A stretch of 36,641 nucleotides of DNA, from positions 1 to 36,641 of the forward strand of contig JAUNJB010000009.1 in the NCBI GenBank assembly GCA_030535375.1. The letters are read 5' to 3'. This DNA is from Clostridia bacterium. Its GTDB lineage: Bacteria; Bacillota; Clostridia; Christensenellales; Aristaeellaceae. Below the pieces are notes generated by a model. That model had not been told where the DNA came from. It searched no databases and saw only the letters and a program-made list of their open reading frames with translations. The translations under genes were made by a program, and so were the position numbers. Positions 1 through 8,196 of the stretch are shown piece after piece (the first letter of the stretch is position 1; each line of letters starts with the position of its first letter).

Positions 1-892
1 TTTCCCGAAATTTTTTCTTGAGATACCCATCCATGTTCCCGTGCGCGGACAGGCGTATGCCGGCGATGCCGAAGCTCCGCATGCCCGCCTCCAGAATCGC
101 GATGCCGCTTGGAATGATATCCGCGCGGTGCGGCATCAATCCGACGATCTGACGGCGCCCCGCCAGCGGCAGCCGCGCAAGCCTGTCCCCCCACATGGCC
201 ACCTCGTCAAGCGTCATCGTCATACCCTCGCACGTGTCGGGATCAAAGAGCTGCACACGCCGCTGCATCGCGCCCAGCGTGGTCATCGTTCCGCCGACAC
301 CCACCCAGTTTTCCCTCGGCGGGCAGGCGAGCAGCGCCTGCGCGTCCCGGCGGATCAGCTTCATGCACCGCTCCATCGTCGCGTCGTAGTCCGCCCGGCA
401 GAGGATGGGCATCTGCGCGTTCATGCGCACCGCGCCCATCTGCAGGCTGACGGCCCCAAGCACCCGATCATCCTCGCCCAGTGTGAACTCCGTCGAGCCG
501 CCGCCGATATCGATCACGCCGCAGCGGCCGCCGTCGCACGCACCGGCGTAGGACAGCACGGCTTCCTCCTCTCCGGAGATGATTTCCACCTCCGCGCCGC
601 AGGCGCGCTCGGCGGCCCGCGTGAACTCCGGGCCGTTGGAGGCATCGCGCACGGCGCTCGTGGCAAAAACAAAGATCTCCTGCGCGCCGTCCGCGCGGGC
701 CATCACGGCCAGCTCACGCACAGCATCCACAGAAGACCTCATGCTCTCAGGTGTCAACGCCCCGCCGACCAATCCGGCAAACAGGCGCGTACCACGGCGC
801 TCCCGGCGCACGGCGCACAGCTTCCCCTCCGTCCAGCCGGCGGTCAGCAGGCGGATCGCATTGGAACCGATTCCGATACAGGCAAGACGCAT
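1..892 (-). CDS. Ppx/GppA family phosphatase (partial, C-terminus outside window)
   Basis: Only the first 297 codons are present; the frame is open to the window edge. The family hydrolyses polyphosphate or pppGpp using an actin-like ATPase fold. Visible motifs are the phosphate-1 loop near residues 6-13 (IGIGSNAI), an SGEEEA segment, and the second phosphate loop DIGGGSTEF. The Asp usual in the first loop (IDxGSNS) is Gly here; I recall this variant from clostridial members, so it need not mean loss of activity. The ATG at 892 has a GGAGG about 8 bases upstream. It follows divIC by about 50 bases on the same strand, so it probably belongs to the yabP-yabQ-divIC transcription unit. Whether it acts on polyP or on pppGpp cannot be decided. 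Confidence 0.9.
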   Translation of the reverse strand, partial: MRLACIGIGSNAIRLLTAGWTEGKLCAVRRERRGTRLFAGLVGGALTPESMRSSVDAVRELAVMARADGAQEIFVFATSAVRDASNGPEFTRAAERACGAEVEIISGEEEAVLSYAGACDGGRCGVIDIGGGSTEFTLGEDDRVLGAVSLQMGAVRMNAQMPILCRADYDATMERCMKLIRRDAQALLACPPRENWVGVGGTMTTLGAMQRRVQLFDPDTCEGMTMTLDEVAMWGDRLARLPLAGRRQIVGLMPHRADIIPSGIAILEAGMRSFGIAGIRLSAHGNMDGYLKKKFRE

Positions 893-945
893 GATGAACC
901 CCTCCGCTTTTGTTCGCTATTCATCGGGCCCATGCCCGGGATGCG

Positions 946-1281
946 TCATTCTTCACCGTAGACCTCGAATTCCTGCACGGCCGTAATTTCGTCCAGGTTG
1001 CCGACCTCATAGATCGTCTCCCCATACCAACAATAACCGAAGTCACGCCGGGCGGTACGCTCGATGAAATCCGAGGTATTGATCTCCGAAAGCTCGGTAT
1101 TCAGTTGATTGTTTTCCGACTGGGCATCATAGTACGCGGAAGCGGCCGCCTCCAGCTGCGCCTGCTGGCGCTCAAGGCTGACCGCCTTTCCCGGGAATTT
1201 GGAGAGCATGACCAGTGTCACCACGCCCAAGCCCACAGCCAGAATCCTAAACGGCCGGAGCCGCACTTTTCTTTTGTTCAC
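946..1281 (-). CDS. divIC: DivIC/FtsB-like septum formation initiator
   Basis: A 111-residue bitopic membrane protein with a short basic cytoplasmic N-terminus, one membrane segment near residues 10-28, then a coiled-coil stretch rich in Gln, Glu, Ala and Asn (about 35-70) and a small extracytoplasmic C-terminal part with ERTARRDFGY. This is the layout of DivIC/FtsB, which bridges FtsL and FtsQ/DivIB in the divisome. A longer reading from an ATG at 1365 would add 28 residues and overlap yabQ. I prefer the GTG at 1281 because a GGAGG lies 9 bases upstream and the protein then has family length. The order yabP-yabQ-divIC is the conserved Bacillota arrangement and supports the call. Confidence 0.9.
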   Translation of the reverse strand: MNKRKVRLRPFRILAVGLGVVTLVMLSKFPGKAVSLERQQAQLEAAASAYYDAQSENNQLNTELSEINTSDFIERTARRDFGYCWYGETIYEVGNLDEITAVQEFEVYGEE

Positions 1282-1361
1282 ACCCTCGTCCCTCCGGTTT
1301 TCCACAATGGCCAAAAACTTGAATAGGTGTAAAATTCGGCCTATGGAGCGTTTTTCCTGCA

Positions 1362-1706
1362 TCATTTTGAATTTTCCTCACCCGAACGACCACTTTTTTT
1401 AATCACTTTCCGAACAGTTTTTGACACAAAGCGAACGAAAGTTCCCATCGACAATGCATACAGCAGCATTCCCGCAGCCATGCCGGCAAACTCATACCAA
1501 CGGAAGGGGTCCACCCGCATGATGAGCGCCACGCAGATCATGCCCGCGGCGCACAGAACGCCAAATGCCAGATCGAGCACGCCGGTCGCCGCCGGCCCCA
1601 GCTGAAGCCCCCGCCGAAGGAACGTCAGGCCGTCATACGCCACGCCCAGCGCCGCGCCGCAGACGGCCATCGCCAAGAACACCCGCGCTTGCTCCGACGC
1701 GATCAT
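1362..1706 (-). CDS. yabQ: Spore cortex biosynthesis protein YabQ
   Basis: A 114-residue, very hydrophobic protein with about three membrane segments (roughly residues 8-24, 38-60 and 70-90) and a basic tail (KTVRKVIKKSGRS). YabQ is a mother-cell membrane protein needed for spore cortex formation in Bacillus subtilis. Identification rests on the membrane pattern, the motif YDGLTFLRR and its position between yabP and divIC. The ATG is 2 bases after the yabP stop with an AGGA about 7 bases upstream, so the two genes are translationally linked. Expression is expected in the sporulating mother cell, but I see no clear sigma-E promoter. Confidence 0.88.
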   Translation of the reverse strand: MIASEQARVFLAMAVCGAALGVAYDGLTFLRRGLQLGPAATGVLDLAFGVLCAAGMICVALIMRVDPFRWYEFAGMAAGMLLYALSMGTFVRFVSKTVRKVIKKSGRSGEENSK

Positions 1707-1708
1707 CC

Positions 1709-1990
1709 TTACTTCCTACGCCGCGAGAACAGCCCGCGCTTTTCCTTTCTGTCGCTGTATTCGATGCCCGAAATCGAGCCGGTCACATCCAGCTGGCCAT
1801 CATCCAGATTCAGCTGCTCGATATGCAGATTCTCCCCCAGCAGCGCCACCTCCCCCTCCGACGTCTCGAGCACGACCTCCTGATCGTTGAAGCAGCTCAC
1901 CGCCGTCACGCCCGCCAGCTTCGCCCGCGAGCGGCCCTCCAGCGTCAGCGTGTGCGCGCGCAGCGGCATCTTGATGGATTCACCTTCCAT
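1709..1990 (-). CDS. yabP: Sporulation protein YabP
   Basis: A 93-residue soluble protein with the YabP family pattern: a short beta-rich domain with ALTLEGR-like and GEVALLGENLHIEQLNLDDGQ segments and G(S)ISGIEYS near the end, followed by a basic tail (RKEKRGLFSRRRK). YabP is made in the mother cell during sporulation and is functionally linked to YabQ. The start is the ATG at 1990 because a GGGAGG lies 8 bases upstream; the open frame extends 26 codons further but lacks family character there. It is the first visible gene of the yabP-yabQ-divIC-ppx unit. The neighbour upstream is divergent, so the S4-domain gene often found before yabP is absent here. Confidence 0.88.
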   Translation of the reverse strand: MEGESIKMPLRAHTLTLEGRSRAKLAGVTAVSCFNDQEVVLETSEGEVALLGENLHIEQLNLDDGQLDVTGSISGIEYSDRKEKRGLFSRRRK

Positions 1991-2142
1991 GTTCATCGCC
2001 TCCCGCATACAGCCTATGCGCCGGCCCGGCGCAAAAGCCGTCGAGCGCGGGCAAACTTGGCGACACAAACCGGCATGGCGGCAGCGCGGACGCCCGCCTC
2101 CTGCGGATACACTTTTCCGGCAATTTGTGAATTTTTTTGCAG

Positions 2143-2186
2143 CGTTGCATTTGTTACTGGCGTTTTCACGCCGCTTGCGATATGAT
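2143..2186 (+). promoter_or_regulatory. Candidate promoter with Crp/Fnr-like site upstream of the methyltransferase-like gene
   Basis: A -10-like TATGAT lies at 2181-2186 with no good -35. About 42 bases upstream of the inferred start of transcription is an imperfect palindrome at 2143-2158 (CGTTGCATTTGTTACT). On the other strand it reads AGTAACAAATGCAACG, which resembles AGTAACATTTGTATCA in front of the first hydroxylase operon. A site centred near -42 with a weak -35 is the usual layout of a class II activator promoter. This is pattern matching by eye. Confidence 0.3.
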
Positions 2187-2221
2187 CACATTAGATTTGA
2201 ATGGGAAGAAGGTCACAAACC

Positions 2222-3103
2222 GTGAAAAAGGTTGTCGTTATCGGCTGCAGCAGCCTGATCGTCTCGGCCGCAGAATTGCTCAATCCGCTTGAAATGAAGG
2301 TGGTTGGCCTGGGCGACACGCGCCCGGAGGCCTGGAACGTCTTCAAAGAAAACGGCGATCTCAAGGATGAGTTCGACGAAATTCCCATCATGCCGGTCGA
2401 TCTGACCGTCGGCTTTGAGCCGGACGTGATCGTCATCGCCGTGCTGGAGGAATCCGCCGCGGACAGCCTGCGCTATGCGGTCATCCGCGCGGGATACACG
2501 GGCGACATCATCTTCATGAGCGAGCTGGCGGAGCGCTTCTGCGTGCGCGGCGCGGCCCTGCGCCATGCCGCCCAGCGCCTTGAAAGGCTGGGCGTGCCCG
2601 GCGCCGTCGCGGAGCTGGGCTGCTATCGCGGCGACACATCCTGGCAGCTGAACGCGCTGATGCCCGGGCGCAAGCTCTACCTGTTTGACACGTTTTCCGG
2701 CTTTGACGCGCGCGACCTTGCCGAAGAGGCGAAAATCGAGGGCTCAAGCGCGCGTCCCGGGCGCTTTGCCGATGCCAAGGCCGAGGAGCTGCCGCTTCGC
2801 CTGCCCGCGCCGGAAAACGCGATTGTCAAAAAGGGCTGGTTTCCGGAAACGGCGCTTGACATGGAGGATGAAACGTTTGCGCTTGTCTGCCTCGACGCCA
2901 GCCTCTACGCTCCGACGCTTTCCGCACTCAAGTTTTTCTTCCCGCGCATGAGCCGGGGCGGTGTCATCGTGCTGTTCGGCCTGGCCGATCCGAATTACCC
3001 CGGCGTGAGCAAGGCCGTCGAGGATTTTGAAGACCAGTACGGCGCACTGCTCATGTTCCCCATCGGCGATCTCACCGGTACGGCCCTGATCGTCCATCCC
3101 TGA
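2222..3103 (+). CDS. Rossmann-TylF two-domain protein, methyltransferase domain with decayed metal site
   Basis: A 293-residue protein. Residues 1-100 form a Rossmann-like domain (VVVIGCSS start, alternating strands and helices). Residues 110-290 resemble TylF/MycF-type SAM-dependent O-methyltransferases: ELGCYRGDTSWQLN (131-144, SAM site), FDTFSGFD (155-162), WFPETA, and LVCLDASLYAPT (221-232). In the paralogue at 9471-10322 the metal motifs read SIDVDLYAPT and LLHDYN; here they read CLDASLYAPT and LFGLADPN. The second Asp and the HDY are therefore lost, so catalysis as a metal-dependent O-methyltransferase is doubtful. The GTG at 2222 is preferred over the ATG at 2201 because an AAGG lies about 9 bases before it. 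Substrate is unknown. Confidence 0.8.
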   Translation: MKKVVVIGCSSLIVSAAELLNPLEMKVVGLGDTRPEAWNVFKENGDLKDEFDEIPIMPVDLTVGFEPDVIVIAVLEESAADSLRYAVIRAGYTGDIIFMSELAERFCVRGAALRHAAQRLERLGVPGAVAELGCYRGDTSWQLNALMPGRKLYLFDTFSGFDARDLAEEAKIEGSSARPGRFADAKAEELPLRLPAPENAIVKKGWFPETALDMEDETFALVCLDASLYAPTLSALKFFFPRMSRGGVIVLFGLADPNYPGVSKAVEDFEDQYGALLMFPIGDLTGTALIVHP

Positions 3104-3271
3104 TCCGGCGTTTCCGGCGCATGCTCTTTTCGCGCTATGGCCTGTATGCCCGAAAAAGCAAACGCCGCTGCGCATCGCGCCTCGCCTGTAAAGTTGAAAA
3201 GAAATGAAGCCCTGCGGGCATTCTTTCCCCCGCTACGTCTCTTGTATTTTTGATTTGAAAGGACTGAGCTT

Positions 3272-3739
3272 ATGATGCATTTTTTCAGAAATCATTTCGG
3301 CATGACGGTCAGCATCATCATCGCGCTGATTCTGTCCATCTGCATGTCCACCACGGCCATCATCTGGGATAAGCTGACATTCTCCATTGAGCTTCTGCTG
3401 CGCAACTGGGGCACCGCTTTCCTGACCATTATGCTCATCTCCCTGCTCCTGCCCGTCAAGATGATGGGCGACACATTTTCCGGCAGGCTCGGCCTCAAGC
3501 CGGATACGCTGCCCTTCGGCCTCGTCTCCAACCTGATTCCCACGCTGTTTTACAACACCGGCGCCACGCTGATTCTCGTCGGCGTCAACGTGGGCTTCAG
3601 CGCTCCCTACTACTGGCAGGCGTTCCGGGCGGATTTTGGGATCATGTTTGTGGTCAGCTATGTGCTCTCCCTTATTGCAGAGCGCATCGGCATGATCGTC
3701 GCCAAAAAGGCGTGCCAGCCCATACACCCGCATCTGTAA
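3272..3739 (+). CDS. Small membrane protein of unknown function (DUF2798-like)
   Basis: A 155-residue integral membrane protein with about four hydrophobic segments (roughly residues 10-32, 45-62, 85-108 and 120-142) and a short basic C-terminus. The paired pattern of two hydrophobic hairpins, each followed by a polar linker, recalls DUF2798 proteins, but I give this tentatively. The ATG at 3272 has AAAGGA 8 bases upstream. It is 168 bases downstream of the methyltransferase-like gene on the same strand and is followed by a clear terminator. No catalytic motif is visible. Confidence 0.75.
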   Translation: MMHFFRNHFGMTVSIIIALILSICMSTTAIIWDKLTFSIELLLRNWGTAFLTIMLISLLLPVKMMGDTFSGRLGLKPDTLPFGLVSNLIPTLFYNTGATLILVGVNVGFSAPYYWQAFRADFGIMFVVSYVLSLIAERIGMIVAKKACQPIHPHL

Positions 3740-3782
3740 CCGATATTAAAACCCGCAGGCCCCGTCCGCCGGGGCGTTCACC

Positions 3783-3808
3783 GCGCCCGACCGGACGGGC
3801 GCTTTTTT
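3783..3808 (+). terminator. Rho-independent terminator after the membrane protein
   Basis: A perfect 7-bp stem (GCGCCCG/CGGGCGC) with a 6-base loop is followed by six T residues at 3803-3808. Confidence 0.85.
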
Positions 3809-3818
3809 ATTGGCTGTG

Positions 3819-3961
3819 TTCGCCCTCATCGGGCGATTGGCAGCGATTTTCGGAAGCGGCGACTGGCCGCCAGAAAATTGCGTAAAAATCGGGCATGTTC
3901 GCCTTCTTCGGGTGATTTGCGGCGATTCTCGGAAGCAGCCAGTGCCGCTTTTTCACTTCCC
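3819..3961 (-). repeat. Interspersed noncoding repeat, copy 1 (two tandem units)
   Basis: Two diverged units (3819-3898 and 3899-3961) each begin TTCGCC and contain an (A/G)GCGATT-CGGAAGC core followed by a GGC/GCC-rich inverted stretch. Read on the minus strand, the units match copies at 15789-15938 and 21331-21430, sharing blocks such as TTCCGAAAATCGCTG, AATCGCCCGAT, GGCGAAC and TTACGCAATTT. The 3809-4080 gap holds no gene that I can support. Confidence 0.6.
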
Positions 3962-4080
3962 TGACCATGGCGACTGCCCCCGCACCCGGATGCGCGCGCG
4001 GCCATTTGATTCGAAAAAACCGCAAAGCAGTCCGTCGTTTCCCGCCTGCCGCGCTCAGGCGCGCGGGCTTCAATCCATCG

Positions 4081-4111
4081 AAAAACGCCCTCTGCCAGCG
4101 GCAGAAGGCGC
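4081..4111 (-). terminator. Terminator of the first molybdenum hydroxylase operon
   Basis: On the minus strand an 11-12 bp stem (GCGCCTTCTGCC/GGCAGAGGGCG, one mismatch) with a 3-base loop is followed by five T residues. It starts about 15 bases after the stop of the molybdenum subunit. Confidence 0.85.
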
Positions 4112-4126
4112 TTTGTATGGGATCAA

Positions 4127-6541
4127 TCAGTCGTCCGGGTGCATGTAGCGCTCGCGCACCGCATCGTCCTCGGGCATGTGGTTCGTGTTGCGGTCATCCT
4201 TCATGCCGTGCAGTGCACGCCAGAGGTGCTCCGGATCGAGCGGCAGCTCGGTCAGATGGATACCGGTCGCCATGTTGACGGCGTTGGCGATGGCCGGGGC
4301 CACAGGCGCAGCGGAGCCCTCGCCGGCTTCCTTTGCCCCCAGCGGGCCCTCATCGTCCGGCGTAAAGTCGTAGAACGTGCGCATCTTGGGCATATCCAGC
4401 GCGGTCGGCAGGCGGTAATCGCGGAAGTTCGGGTTGAGGATTTTGCCCTCCTTGGTGACATTGTGCTCATAGATCGCATAGCCCAGGCCCATGGCGATTG
4501 AGCCCTCGAGCTGGCCCTCGACGGCGCGATGGTTGAGGGCGCGGCCGCAGTCATGCGCAAACACGAACTCGTCGATATCCAGCACGCCGGTCTCCTCGTC
4601 GAGGTTCAGATGAACCGCGCCGGTGGAGAAGCTGTATGCCGGGGCATAGTTGGTGGTATTGACGCCGTTGTACTGGCTGTTGTCGGTGCGGTGATAGAAG
4701 GAACCGACGCCCACGAGCTCGTCGCCGCCCTTGACGGTCATGTACTTGAACATGGCGTCCGCCATGGACATCTGAAGCTCGGCGTTCTCCTTGCTGATCA
4801 CCTTGCCGTCCAGGCACTCCAGCGTGGTCGGCATCACGCCCCACATCGGCGCGATGACCTCAAAGAGCTGGCGCTTGGCGTCGACTGCCGCGCGGCGCGC
4901 TGCATTGCCCGCCAGGAACGTGACGCGGCTGCCGTAGGAGCCGGAATCCCAGGGGGTGAGGAACGTGTCGGACATGAAGGTCTTGACATCGTTCATCTGC
5001 AGGCCAAGCTCCTCGGCGACAATGGCGGTCATCACGGTATCGGAGCCCTGGCCGATGTCGTGGGAACCGATGTACAGCGTGACCATGCCGCGCTTGTTCA
5101 GGCGGCACTGCACGCAGGCGGAGCTTTGGTTCGGCGCTTCCAGCACGGCGAAGCCCGTGCCGGAGACGAAGCCTGTGCCCGCGAAGCCGATGCCCTCGCC
5201 CTTCTTCATCTTGTCCTTGCGCTCGTACCAGCCGATCTCCTTGGCCGCGGTATCCAGGGTCTCCTTGTACGCGCAGGAGGTGATGGACAGGCCGGCCGGG
5301 GCCACGTAGCCCGGGTCCGCCGCGCTCATCTTGCGGAATTCGATCGGATCGATGCCCAGATGATCCGCAGCGTACTGCATATTCAGATCGTGCGCATAGT
5401 GCACCTGGCAGGCCGTATAGCCGCGCATGGCGCCGGAGGACGGGTTGTTCGTGTAGACGCGGTGCGCCAGGAAGTCGACGGAGTTGAGCTTATACGGGAA
5501 GTTCGCCCAGAGCGTGGACTGCGCGCAGGCCGCCACGCCGGAGCCGCCATAGGGGCCGCCATCCAGCACGTGATAGCACTTCTTGGCCAGCAGCCTGCCG
5601 TCCGCGGCGAACGCCGTGTCAATGTGCATGTAGATGGGATGGCGGTTACGGGTGGTCTGGAAGACCTCCTCGCGGGTGAGGATCATGCGGACGGGGCGGC
5701 CGGTGATCTCCGCCATCTTCGCCGCGCACAGGCCGAAGGAGTAGGAATCCAGCTTGCCGCCGAATCCGCCGCCGACCAGCGGCTTAATCACGCGCACACA
5801 CTTTTCCGGCACGCCCAGGCAGCGCGCATACCAGAACTGATCTACATACGCCATCTGGGTGGACATCCAGATCGTGTACTCCCCGTTGCGGTAGGTCGCC
5901 ACAGCGCCGTGCGGCTCCATGGCCGCGTGCACCATGCGGTGGGTCTTATAGTTGCGGTGCTGGACATAGGCGGCGTTCTTGAACTCCTCATCGATGTCCG
6001 TGCCGGCCTTCATGATGGATTTCATGCCGATATTGTGGATGCCGCGGCCCTCCCACTGGATTTCGGGCGCATCGTCGTCCATCGCCTTGAACGGGTCAAA
6101 TACGCCCTCAAGCACCTCATACTCGACCTTGATCAGATCGACGGCACGCTGGGCAGTCTCCTCGTCGATGGCGGCCACGGCGGCGACATCGTCGCCCACC
6201 TGCTTGACCAGATCGGAGCAGAGCACGTCCTTATCCGCGAATTCGGCGGCAAACTCACCGTTGCCGACCTTGCTCTTCCACTCGAAGTCCTTCGCCGTCA
6301 GGATGCATTTGACGCCGGGCAGCTTCTCGGCCTCGCTGGTGTCGATCGACTTGATGCGCGCGTAGGCGTACGGGCTGCGCACCATGCGTCCTGTCAGCAT
6401 ATCCGGGAACATGATGTCGCCCACATACTTGCCGTGACCGGTCACCTTGTCCTCCGCGTCGATGCGGACGTAGTTGTTGCCGCCGGTCAGGCGATAGAAT
6501 TCAGGCTTTTTAAAATAGTGCTTGTCACAGTCCTTATGCAT
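4127..6541 (-). CDS. Molybdenum-binding subunit of a xanthine dehydrogenase/4-hydroxybenzoyl-CoA reductase-type hydroxylase
   Basis: An 804-residue catalytic subunit that binds the pyranopterin molybdenum cofactor. Visible family motifs are GGGFGGK (257-263), RGYTACQ (373-379), IGQGS (496-500), the segment LTPWDSGSYGSRVTF, and GAKEAGEGS (735-743), where Glu741 should be the active-site base. The GSYGSRVT and GAKEAGEGS stretches look closer to the alpha subunit of 4-hydroxybenzoyl-CoA reductase and its relatives than to mammalian-type xanthine oxidase. The substrate remains open. The ATG directly follows the stop of the 2Fe-2S gene and uses a GGAGG inside that gene's end, so the two are translationally coupled. 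It is the last gene of the FAD, Fe-S, Mo operon and is followed by a terminator. Length is normal for the family. Confidence 0.93.
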   Translation of the reverse strand: MHKDCDKHYFKKPEFYRLTGGNNYVRIDAEDKVTGHGKYVGDIMFPDMLTGRMVRSPYAYARIKSIDTSEAEKLPGVKCILTAKDFEWKSKVGNGEFAAEFADKDVLCSDLVKQVGDDVAAVAAIDEETAQRAVDLIKVEYEVLEGVFDPFKAMDDDAPEIQWEGRGIHNIGMKSIMKAGTDIDEEFKNAAYVQHRNYKTHRMVHAAMEPHGAVATYRNGEYTIWMSTQMAYVDQFWYARCLGVPEKCVRVIKPLVGGGFGGKLDSYSFGLCAAKMAEITGRPVRMILTREEVFQTTRNRHPIYMHIDTAFAADGRLLAKKCYHVLDGGPYGGSGVAACAQSTLWANFPYKLNSVDFLAHRVYTNNPSSGAMRGYTACQVHYAHDLNMQYAADHLGIDPIEFRKMSAADPGYVAPAGLSITSCAYKETLDTAAKEIGWYERKDKMKKGEGIGFAGTGFVSGTGFAVLEAPNQSSACVQCRLNKRGMVTLYIGSHDIGQGSDTVMTAIVAEELGLQMNDVKTFMSDTFLTPWDSGSYGSRVTFLAGNAARRAAVDAKRQLFEVIAPMWGVMPTTLECLDGKVISKENAELQMSMADAMFKYMTVKGGDELVGVGSFYHRTDNSQYNGVNTTNYAPAYSFSTGAVHLNLDEETGVLDIDEFVFAHDCGRALNHRAVEGQLEGSIAMGLGYAIYEHNVTKEGKILNPNFRDYRLPTALDMPKMRTFYDFTPDDEGPLGAKEAGEGSAAPVAPAIANAVNMATGIHLTELPLDPEHLWRALHGMKDDRNTNHMPEDDAVRERYMHPDD

Positions 6542-7027
6542 TTACTTGCCCTCCTCCCAGTTCATTTCAGCGGCAGCCGCCTGGATCGCTTCCACGATCT
6601 TGGCATAGCCGGTGCAGCGGCAGAGGTTGCCCTCGATCGCCTCGCGGATCTCCAGCTCGGTCGGATGCGGGTTGACATCCAGGAGCGCCTTCGCGGACAT
6701 GATCATTCCCGGCGTGCAGTAGCCGCACTGCATGGCCCACTTGTCGATAAACTGCTTCTGAATCGGATGCAGCTGGCCGTCCCTGGCGATGCCCTCCACG
6801 GTCACGACGGTGCGGCCCTCGCACTCCACCGCCAATGTGCAGCAGGAGTTGACCGGCTTGCCGTCCAGCATCACGGTGCAGGCGCCACACTCGCCCTGCT
6901 CGCAGCCCTTCTTGGTTCCGGTGAGGCCCAGCTTGTCGCGCAGCAGATCGAGCAGCGTCATGTTGTCCTTGACGATGACCTCGGTCGGATCTCCGTTGAG
7001 CGTAAAGCTTAAAACACGTTTGCTCAT
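6542..7027 (-). CDS. 2Fe-2S subunit of the first molybdenum hydroxylase
   Basis: A 161-residue electron-transfer subunit with two [2Fe-2S] domains. The plant-ferredoxin-type cluster is held by Cys42, Cys47, Cys50 and Cys62 (CEQGECGAC...SC). The alpha-helical domain cluster uses Cys101, Cys104, Cys136 and Cys138 (CGYCTPG...CRC). It passes electrons between the molybdenum site and the FAD subunit. The start at 7027 has AAGGAGG 7 bases upstream; a longer frame to 7138 overlaps the FAD gene and adds non-family sequence. It sits 11 bases after the FAD gene and is directly joined to the molybdenum subunit gene. Confidence 0.95.
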   Translation of the reverse strand: MSKRVLSFTLNGDPTEVIVKDNMTLLDLLRDKLGLTGTKKGCEQGECGACTVMLDGKPVNSCCTLAVECEGRTVVTVEGIARDGQLHPIQKQFIDKWAMQCGYCTPGMIMSAKALLDVNPHPTELEIREAIEGNLCRCTGYAKIVEAIQAAAAEMNWEEGK

Positions 7028-7038
7028 ATTCTGCCTCC

Positions 7039-7902
7039 TTAGCCTTCCAGCGCCTGTTTGATGGCGCGCTTGGTAAATACGCGGATCATATCCCTGCGGT
7101 ACTCCGCAGAGGCGCGGATGTCGGAAATCGGGCTGCACTCATTCATCGCGGCCAGGGAAGCCTCGACGATCACCTCGTCCGTCAGCTTCCTGCCGATGAT
7201 CGCCTGCTCCGCATTGCGCGCGCGCATCGTCGTCGGGGCGACGGCGCCCAGAGCGATCCGCGCATCCTTGCAGACATCGCCGTCCATCGTCAGCTTGACC
7301 GCCACGCCGATGATCGCCAGATCCATCGCCTTGCGCACGGCGTGCTTGATGTACGCCGCGCTCTCGCCTTCCCCGAGCGGCGGGATGACAATGCCGGTGA
7401 CGATCTCGCCCGGCTCCAGCGCCGTCTTCTTGAAGCCCACGAAGAAGTCGTCCATCATGATGTAGCGGTCGGAATTCGGGCCGTGCACCAGCACCTTTGC
7501 ATTCTGCGCCAGCAGGATCGGCGGCGTATCCGCAGAGGGAGAGGCGTTGCACATATTGCCCGCCATGGTCGCCTTCGCGCGAACCTGCGTGGAGGCAACC
7601 ACCTTCGCCGCATGCGCGACGGCCGGGTTCTTCTCCTTGACGAGCGGGGAGGTTTCAATCTCGCGCAGCGTGGTCAGCGCGCCGATTTTGAGGCCCTCGT
7701 TCTCGTCGTACTCGATGTACTTCAGCCCGGGAATGTGCTTGAGATCGATCAGGTAATCCACCGTGAACGCCTTGTCGCGCATCGGCGGGATGATATCGGT
7801 CGCGCCGGCGAACACCTTTGCGGCTTTGCCGAGTTCCAGCAAAAGATTGCACGCTTCGCCAATCGTTTTGGGAACCATATACTCGAAATTCGGTAATACC
7901 AT
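7039..7902 (-). CDS. FAD-binding subunit of the first molybdenum hydroxylase
   Basis: A 287-residue flavoprotein subunit of the CoxM/XdhB type. Residues 1-170 form the FAD-binding domain with the pyrophosphate motif AGATD near 33-37 and the second FAD motif ATMAGN followed by CNASPSADTPPILLA. Residues 175-280 form the CO-dehydrogenase flavoprotein C-terminal domain. It lacks the [4Fe-4S] loop seen in 4-hydroxybenzoyl-CoA reductase beta subunits, in contrast to the FAD subunit of the second operon at 15984-18359. The ATG at 7902 has AGGAGGT 6 bases upstream. It is the promoter-proximal gene of the operon and should pass electrons to NAD+ or another acceptor. Confidence 0.93.
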   Translation of the reverse strand: MVLPNFEYMVPKTIGEACNLLLELGKAAKVFAGATDIIPPMRDKAFTVDYLIDLKHIPGLKYIEYDENEGLKIGALTTLREIETSPLVKEKNPAVAHAAKVVASTQVRAKATMAGNMCNASPSADTPPILLAQNAKVLVHGPNSDRYIMMDDFFVGFKKTALEPGEIVTGIVIPPLGEGESAAYIKHAVRKAMDLAIIGVAVKLTMDGDVCKDARIALGAVAPTTMRARNAEQAIIGRKLTDEVIVEASLAAMNECSPISDIRASAEYRRDMIRVFTKRAIKQALEG

Positions 7903-8004
7903 GTTCTACCTCCTGATATGGTTTTTGGCCCGGGACCCGCCGCGCTGGCCTGTAACGCCCGGATCAGCGAAACTCCTTCCGCATGCTGGACCAAGTTTGT
8001 GCAC

Positions 8005-8066
8005 ATTATAACGAATATGAAGCGCAATCGATAGTGACAGGCGAAACCGCTGATACAAATGTTACT
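8005..8066 (-). promoter_or_regulatory. Promoter and candidate Crp/Fnr site of the first hydroxylase operon
   Basis: On the minus strand a TATAAT lies at 8010-8005 with no recognisable -35. An imperfect palindrome, TGATACAAATGTTACT at 8051-8066, is centred about 60 bases upstream of the inferred transcription start, which is the usual class I activator position. The Crp/Fnr gene at 8706-9425 is close by. Confidence 0.35.
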
Positions 8067-8130
8067 GAAATATTCTCTGTTTTCGCGGATTGTGTATCCT
8101 GTGAAACAGCTTTTTATCGCGCGGCTGTGC

Positions 8131-8136
8131 TATAAT
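8131..8136 (+). promoter_or_regulatory. Extended -10 promoter of the leucine-rich-repeat gene
   Basis: TGCTATAAT is a full extended -10 element; the -35 is poor. It lies 61 bases before the ATG at 8197, facing away from the hydroxylase operon. Confidence 0.5.
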
Positions 8137-8196
8137 CTCATCAAATCAAGGCGTGCACCGGTTTCGGACGCTTAATAAAGAAGGAGAGCATGCGAT

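Noticed and set aside
4529..7012. A plus-strand open frame of 827 codons across the first hydroxylase operon
   Set aside because: Antisense shadow of the molybdenum and 2Fe-2S subunit genes for the same reasons.
7903..8196. Riboswitch in front of the first hydroxylase operon or the LRR gene
   Set aside because: I looked for purine- or molybdenum-cofactor-type structures in the leaders and saw only promoter-like elements and short palindromes.
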